DNA from: Limisphaerales bacterium
GTDB taxonomy: Bacteria > Verrucomicrobiota > Verrucomicrobiia > Limisphaerales > BOG-1460
NCBI GenBank assembly: GCA_003159675.1
Contig: PLQC01000168.1
Span: 43,036-78,833 of the forward strand
Length of the DNA stretch: 35,798 bases
Direction: 5' to 3'
Part shown: positions 32,618 to 35,798 of the stretch, piece after piece
How the letters are laid out: each line of letters starts with the position of its first letter
How positions within the stretch are numbered: the first letter of the stretch is position 1
The notes under the pieces: generated by a model
Told to the model about the DNA's origin: nothing
Databases searched by the model: none
What the model saw: only the letters and a program-made list of their open reading frames with translations
Program-made: the position numbers and the translations under genes

Positions 32618-34183
32618 ATGCTCAGATATTTCATTTACTGCCGCAAGTCCACCGAGGACGAAGATCGTCAAATCCTTTCGATTGACGCGCAGATTTCCGA
32701 AATGAATGCCATCATCACGCGGGAGGGCTTGACCGTCACGGACACCCTCACCGAATGCCGGAGCGCAAAGGAACCAGGCCGCCCGGTGTTCAATGACATG
32801 CTTAGCCGCATTGAGCGCGGCGAAGCCAATGGTATTCTCGCTTGGAAGCTGGATCGTCTGGCCCGCAATTTCGATGACGGCGGCAAGATCATCGGTCTTC
32901 TCCAGCGAGGCGTCATTCGTGAAATCCGCACGTTCGAGAAGACGTATCTTCCCACTGACAACGTGCTCATGATCGCGGTTGAGCTTGGGATGGCCAATCA
33001 ATACGTCCGCGACCTTTCGACCAACATCCGGCGCGGCATCCGGGAGAAAATCCGCCGGGGGATATATTCGAGCAAAGCCCCGCTCGGATATATCAACGAA
33101 CCAAGATTGCGCACGATTGAGCCGCACCCTCTGTATTTTCCGAAGATAAAGCGTGTAATGGAGCTTTTTGCGACCGGCCAATACTCGCTGACGACCATTC
33201 AGAAGGAATTGGCGTCAGTCGGCATTGTGGGAAATCTGAGCAAAAAGCCCCTGCCGCTTTCGTCAATCGGAAATATGTTCCGCAACCCGTTTTACTACGG
33301 GGTCTTCCTCCACAAAGGCGAGATGCACCAGGGAGTGCATCCGCCGATGATTTCGAAAAAGACGTTTGACGAAATCCAGGCCGCGCTCGTCAAGATCGGG
33401 AAACCGCAGAGTCGGAACAAGCGCGGGGAGAAAGGATTCCTTTTTCTCAATTTCGCAACGTGCGGCTCCTGCGGGCACTGCATCACTGCCGAACGCCACA
33501 CCAAGAGGAGCGGTCGCCGGTATCACTACTATCGTTGCACACACAAGAACAAGAAGCAGCATTGCGACGACCGCGATTTCATCCGAGAGGAGCAATTTGC
33601 TGAGGAAGTGAAACGCAACACAAGCCTGGTGGCTCTTCCCGACGAATGGAAAGAGAAATTCCTTGCCCAAATTGAACTGTGGCAAGACGACGAGGGGCAA
33701 GCGCGGCAACGGCACGTTGACCGCATCAAATCCGAGCTTACCGCTCTCAAATCAAAAATTGACAGGCTCAACACCGCCTTTACAGAAGGCGGCCTTGAGC
33801 TTTCCGAGTTCAAGGAACTGAAGAACCCCCTGATCGTCCAAAAGGCCGTTTTGGAGCAGCAATTAGCCAAAGTTGAGAAAGGGGAAGCCAGTCGGCTCGA
33901 ACCCTTGAAAAACTGGGTTTTAGAGGCAAATCAGGCCCAAAAATGGGTTTTGGAGGACAACTGGTTAGAAATGAAGTCATTCCTCCAAAAAGTCGGCTCG
34001 AACCGCCTTGTTCACTCTCAGACGCTAACCGTTTCTTTCAAAAAACACTGGATTCCATTGGCTAAAATCACAGTCGCGGCGCAACGCGCAGCGTCCGAAA
34101 CTGAACGAAGTTCAATATGGTGGAGGCGGCGGGAGTTGAACCCGCGTCCCGGACAAATCTACCAGCCGCGACTACATGCTTAG
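32618..34183 (+). CDS. Large serine recombinase (resolvase/invertase family integrase)
   Basis: 521 residues as read. The resolvase domain starts at residue 3 with catalytic Ser11 in YCRKSTEDEDRQ and the arginine-rich AWKLDRLARN (about 75-84). A recombinase domain follows (about 150-265, APLGYIN... FRNPFYYGVF), then a zinc ribbon (CGSCGHC...YRCTHKNKKQHC, about 287-320) and a coiled-coil segment (about 370-440). It would cut and exchange DNA at short att sites through a phosphoserine link. The end is odd: codons 462-483 lie in the right 65-bp inverted repeat, and the last 20-odd residues (WWRRRELNPRPGQ...) are merely the tmRNA 3' end read in frame. The native C-terminus may have been different. 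Confidence 0.9.
   Translation: MLRYFIYCRKSTEDEDRQILSIDAQISEMNAIITREGLTVTDTLTECRSAKEPGRPVFNDMLSRIERGEANGILAWKLDRLARNFDDGGKIIGLLQRGVIREIRTFEKTYLPTDNVLMIAVELGMANQYVRDLSTNIRRGIREKIRRGIYSSKAPLGYINEPRLRTIEPHPLYFPKIKRVMELFATGQYSLTTIQKELASVGIVGNLSKKPLPLSSIGNMFRNPFYYGVFLHKGEMHQGVHPPMISKKTFDEIQAALVKIGKPQSRNKRGEKGFLFLNFATCGSCGHCITAERHTKRSGRRYHYYRCTHKNKKQHCDDRDFIREEQFAEEVKRNTSLVALPDEWKEKFLAQIELWQDDEGQARQRHVDRIKSELTALKSKIDRLNTAFTEGGLELSEFKELKNPLIVQKAVLEQQLAKVEKGEASRLEPLKNWVLEANQAQKWVLEDNWLEMKSFLQKVGSNRLVHSQTLTVSFKKHWIPLAKITVAAQRAASETERSSIWWRRRELNPRPGQIYQPRLHA
34001..34065. repeat. Right copy of the 65-bp inverted repeat
   Basis: Lies in the recombinase coding sequence (about codons 462-483) and is the exact reverse complement of 31971-32035. 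The pair encloses 1,965 bp containing the IS630-type fragment and most of the recombinase. Confidence 0.95.
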
Positions 34184-34470
34184 TCCGGAGAGATTTTTCT
34201 GCTGTGCGATAGCGTCCGAACTCGAGTCGCACTGCCTAGTCCGCATGGAATTTTCTCGGCCGCCGGCGCGCAGTCTCCGCCGTCAACCATGCCTGCTATG
34301 GCGTTCAGCCGGCGTAGCAGGTGTCCACCGGTGAACGTCGCGACGCATTAGGCCGCGAGAGCTAATTCTTGGTTAGCACTTATTTTTGGTTCGATATTTA
34401 ACGAGGCCAACGAACCATCCTCGGCATGCCGCCTCTGGCGCATCTCGCAGGTCGAAACCAGTACGCCCCC
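34118..34470 (-). ncRNA. ssrA: Transfer-messenger RNA (tmRNA)
   Basis: 353 nt. The 5' end GGGGGCG pairs with CGCCTCC before the 3' ACCA, seven pairs with one G-U. The T-arm (GGGTTCAACTCCC) and the 5' GGTTTCGAC region are typical. The tag frame starts with GCT at 34377 and reads ANQELALAA then TAA (34350-34348), a normal degradation tag end. tmRNA rescues stalled ribosomes with SmpB and tags the peptide for proteolysis. The 3' end adjoins the serine recombinase gene, and ssrA 3' ends are frequent integration sites, so the gene probably marks the boundary of an integrated element. Confidence 0.95.
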
Positions 34471-34508
34471 CCAATCGGCGCACACAACATCCGGCGTATC
34501 CTCCGGTT

Positions 34509-34514
34509 AGTCAA
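34509..34514 (-). promoter_or_regulatory. Possible -35 box of the tmRNA promoter
   Basis: TTGACT on the minus strand, then 17 bases and GATGTT as a weak -10, 15 bases before the mature 5' end. tmRNA precursors are trimmed at the 5' end, so the offset is acceptable. Confidence 0.25.
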
Positions 34515-34558
34515 GCCGGAAGCCCGTGGCCCAAATCCTCGCCTAAGGAACTTTTCTT

Positions 34559-34627
34559 GAACCGCGAACCACGCGAAATATACGAAACATCTGAATTTTT
34601 CGCGTCGTTCGAGTATTTCGCGGTTCA
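34559..34627. repeat. Inverted pair of nine-base-period repeats
   Basis: The left arm (34559-34586) repeats ACGCGAA-type units every nine bases; the right arm (34597-34627) carries the same kind of units on the opposite strand, starting and ending with GAACCGCGAA. They resemble in layout the ACAGGAT arrays at 20293-20379. Confidence 0.6.
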
Positions 34628-34859
34628 CTCGGTTTTCTACATTGGCACAGACATTGAAGGTGCTTGTCTTGCACGGTCCTCTTTCCGGTTTGCGGTCGTT
34701 AAGCGAGGATCAGGGCCGTGGGATGAGCGATCTGAGACGTATCTAACTGGTTCGACATGGGCAAACGCGATGAGTGCCAGACCGTTTCTGCCAATGGATT
34801 ATGGTTTGCGAAGTTGTAAGCTATTCATGTTAAACATGTTGCAATACACTAAGAAATAA

Positions 34860-34905
34860 CAACATTTTTGTTGCTTTAAATCAAAAACAAGCAACAATAC
34901 TGTTG
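34860..34905. promoter_or_regulatory. Two CAACA-N4-TGTTG palindromes, operator pair
   Basis: CAACA-N4-TGTTG occurs at 34860-34873 and at 34892-34905, with centres 32 bp apart, about three helical turns, on the same DNA face. The second ends 2 bp before the ATPase ATG, where a ribosome site would be expected and is not seen. A repressor bound here would block the gene; its identity is unknown. Confidence 0.6.
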
Positions 34906-34907
34906 TT

Positions 34908-35798
34908 ATGAATAATGACATCAACGGACCAAGACAAACGAGAAGCCTGGTTGGGCAAATTCCCGAACCCGACGAACTTTATGGGCGGGAAGATTTCATT
35001 GACCATCTCTGGCGACTGATTGACGGAAATAATGTCCTGCTGCTGGCCCCACGGCGATTTGGCAAGAGCGGAGTGATGCGGCATGTGCTGCTGCCCCCAC
35101 GGGCCGGTTTTCTGCCACTTTCGTTTGAGCTTGAGGACGTTGATTCACCAGAGGAATTTGTCTGGCGCATCACGCGCGAACTCTTAAGGCACGACACTTT
35201 CAAGGTCTTGTTAAGGGGCGCAAAGCGCCTTCCAAAGGCTTTTGGGGAGTGGGTGAAGGCTAATTTTGACGAAGCCGAGTTCGAGGGAGCGAAGATCAAA
35301 TTCAAGGAGAACATCAAGGAGGATTGGCGCGAAGCAGCGAAACGGATGCTGGGGGAGCTGGAGAAGGCGGACAAAACAATCATCTTCCTTTTCGACGAAT
35401 TCCCGGCAATGCTCGACCGCCTCATTGAGAAACAAGGCGAAGCCGTCGCACGCGATTTCCTGGCATGGTTCCGTTCCGTGCGACTGGAGCAAAAGGACGT
35501 GCTTCGGCGCCACAGGTTTATCGTCGCGGGAAGCGTCGGCATTGACCAGATTCTGCGCAAACTGGGGGCCGCTGACAAATTGGTGGATTTTGCGCGATTA
35601 ACCGTTGAGCCGCTGGACGAACCGACGGCGCGCCGGCTGGCCAGCGATCTGGCTCGCTCCCATTCAATCAACTGCGACGATGCGATTCTGGGCAGACTGT
35701 TCGAACTGATTGGCGCGCCCGTTCCCTACTTCATTCACATTTTCATCTCGCAGATCGGCCAGTTGCCGCTGGCCCAACGGAAAGACCTCACCGTCGCG
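34908..35798 (+). CDS. AAA ATPase (archaeal-type ATPase/STAND-like), partial
   Basis: 297 codons from ATG 34908, open at the window edge. Near the start, ELYGREDFIDHLWRLI is the usual lead of these ATPases. Walker A is APRRFGKSG (47-55) and Walker B IFLFDEFPAML (158-168). A sensor-1-like stretch RFIVAGSVGID follows, then the LTVEPLDEPTARRLA region and a winged-helix-like part. Proteins of this type are P-loop ATPases of uncertain role, often near mobile elements, toxins or defence genes. It stands on the non-element side of ssrA, so it may be native or belong to another insertion. The C-terminus, which would inform on function, is missing. Confidence 0.82.
   Translation, partial: MNNDINGPRQTRSLVGQIPEPDELYGREDFIDHLWRLIDGNNVLLLAPRRFGKSGVMRHVLLPPRAGFLPLSFELEDVDSPEEFVWRITRELLRHDTFKVLLRGAKRLPKAFGEWVKANFDEAEFEGAKIKFKENIKEDWREAAKRMLGELEKADKTIIFLFDEFPAMLDRLIEKQGEAVARDFLAWFRSVRLEQKDVLRRHRFIVAGSVGIDQILRKLGAADKLVDFARLTVEPLDEPTARRLASDLARSHSINCDDAILGRLFELIGAPVPYFIHIFISQIGQLPLAQRKDLTVA

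Larger units (their letters stand above)
34471..34907. other. Intergenic stretch upstream of tmRNA and the AAA ATPase
   Basis: 437 bp. It carries a possible tmRNA promoter on the minus strand, an inverted pair of nine-base repeat arrays (34559-34627), and the operator-like palindromes before the ATPase (34860-34905). The plus-strand frame from 34386 to 34859 is antisense to tmRNA at its start and does not look coding. Confidence 0.5.

Noticed and set aside
34386-34859. 157-residue plus-strand frame
   Set aside because: Begins inside the antisense strand of tmRNA and continues through inverted repeats; no domain or ribosome site.

Overview
The window looks like a chromosomal segment of a Verrucomicrobiota-type bacterium (Pedosphaera/Limisphaerales-like), probably an environmental genome. 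This is inferred from gene content, not from a marker gene: an ECF-like sigma factor paired with a zinc-ribbon serine/threonine kinase, a secreted xylan-degrading set, a GC-rich background and short tandem repeats between genes.

Left half (1-17.6 kb): core and metabolic genes. On the minus strand are a Ser/Thr kinase (cut by the window edge) and its sigma factor. On the plus strand follow an LptF/LptG permease, a soluble GAF-GAF histidine kinase, a decayed glucose-6-phosphate isomerase fused head-to-tail to mnmG, and a dipeptide epimerase. Next come a small unknown protein and a MobA-like nucleotidyltransferase (both minus). A xylan locus ends this half: GH8 and GH115 on plus, a signal-peptide stub, then GH3 on minus.

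Middle (17.6-29.2 kb): a composite defence island on the minus strand. In transcription order it holds hsdR, an unknown one-TM protein, a Fic protein, hsdM, hsdS and a membrane-anchored Schlafen-AlbA_2 protein. A VapBC-like pair lies between hsdM and hsdS in the opposite direction. A DUF433/PIN toxin-antitoxin pair lies upstream of hsdR, and HigA-like and GIY-YIG-like fossils beyond it. Seven-base tandem repeats sit at several gene borders and inside hsdM. A copy of the hsdS 3' end survives just before the AlbA_2 gene and overlaps its start codon. Repeats therefore appear to bound the modules of this island.

Right part (29.2-35.8 kb): a pRiA4b ORF-3 family protein, about 0.8 kb of non-coding DNA with hairpins and a tRNA-end-like fragment, and a DUF2971 protein. 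Then comes a unit bounded by a perfect 65-bp inverted repeat. It contains an IS630-type helix-turn-helix remnant and a large serine recombinase whose reading frame runs into the 3' end of tmRNA (ssrA). Last is an AAA ATPase, cut by the window edge, preceded by two identical palindromic operator-like sites.

Best candidates for something new are the AlbA_2 membrane sensor coupled to the type I restriction locus, the possible slippage switch inside hsdM, and the 65-bp inverted repeat around the recombinase. All calls come from reading the sequence; no database search was possible.
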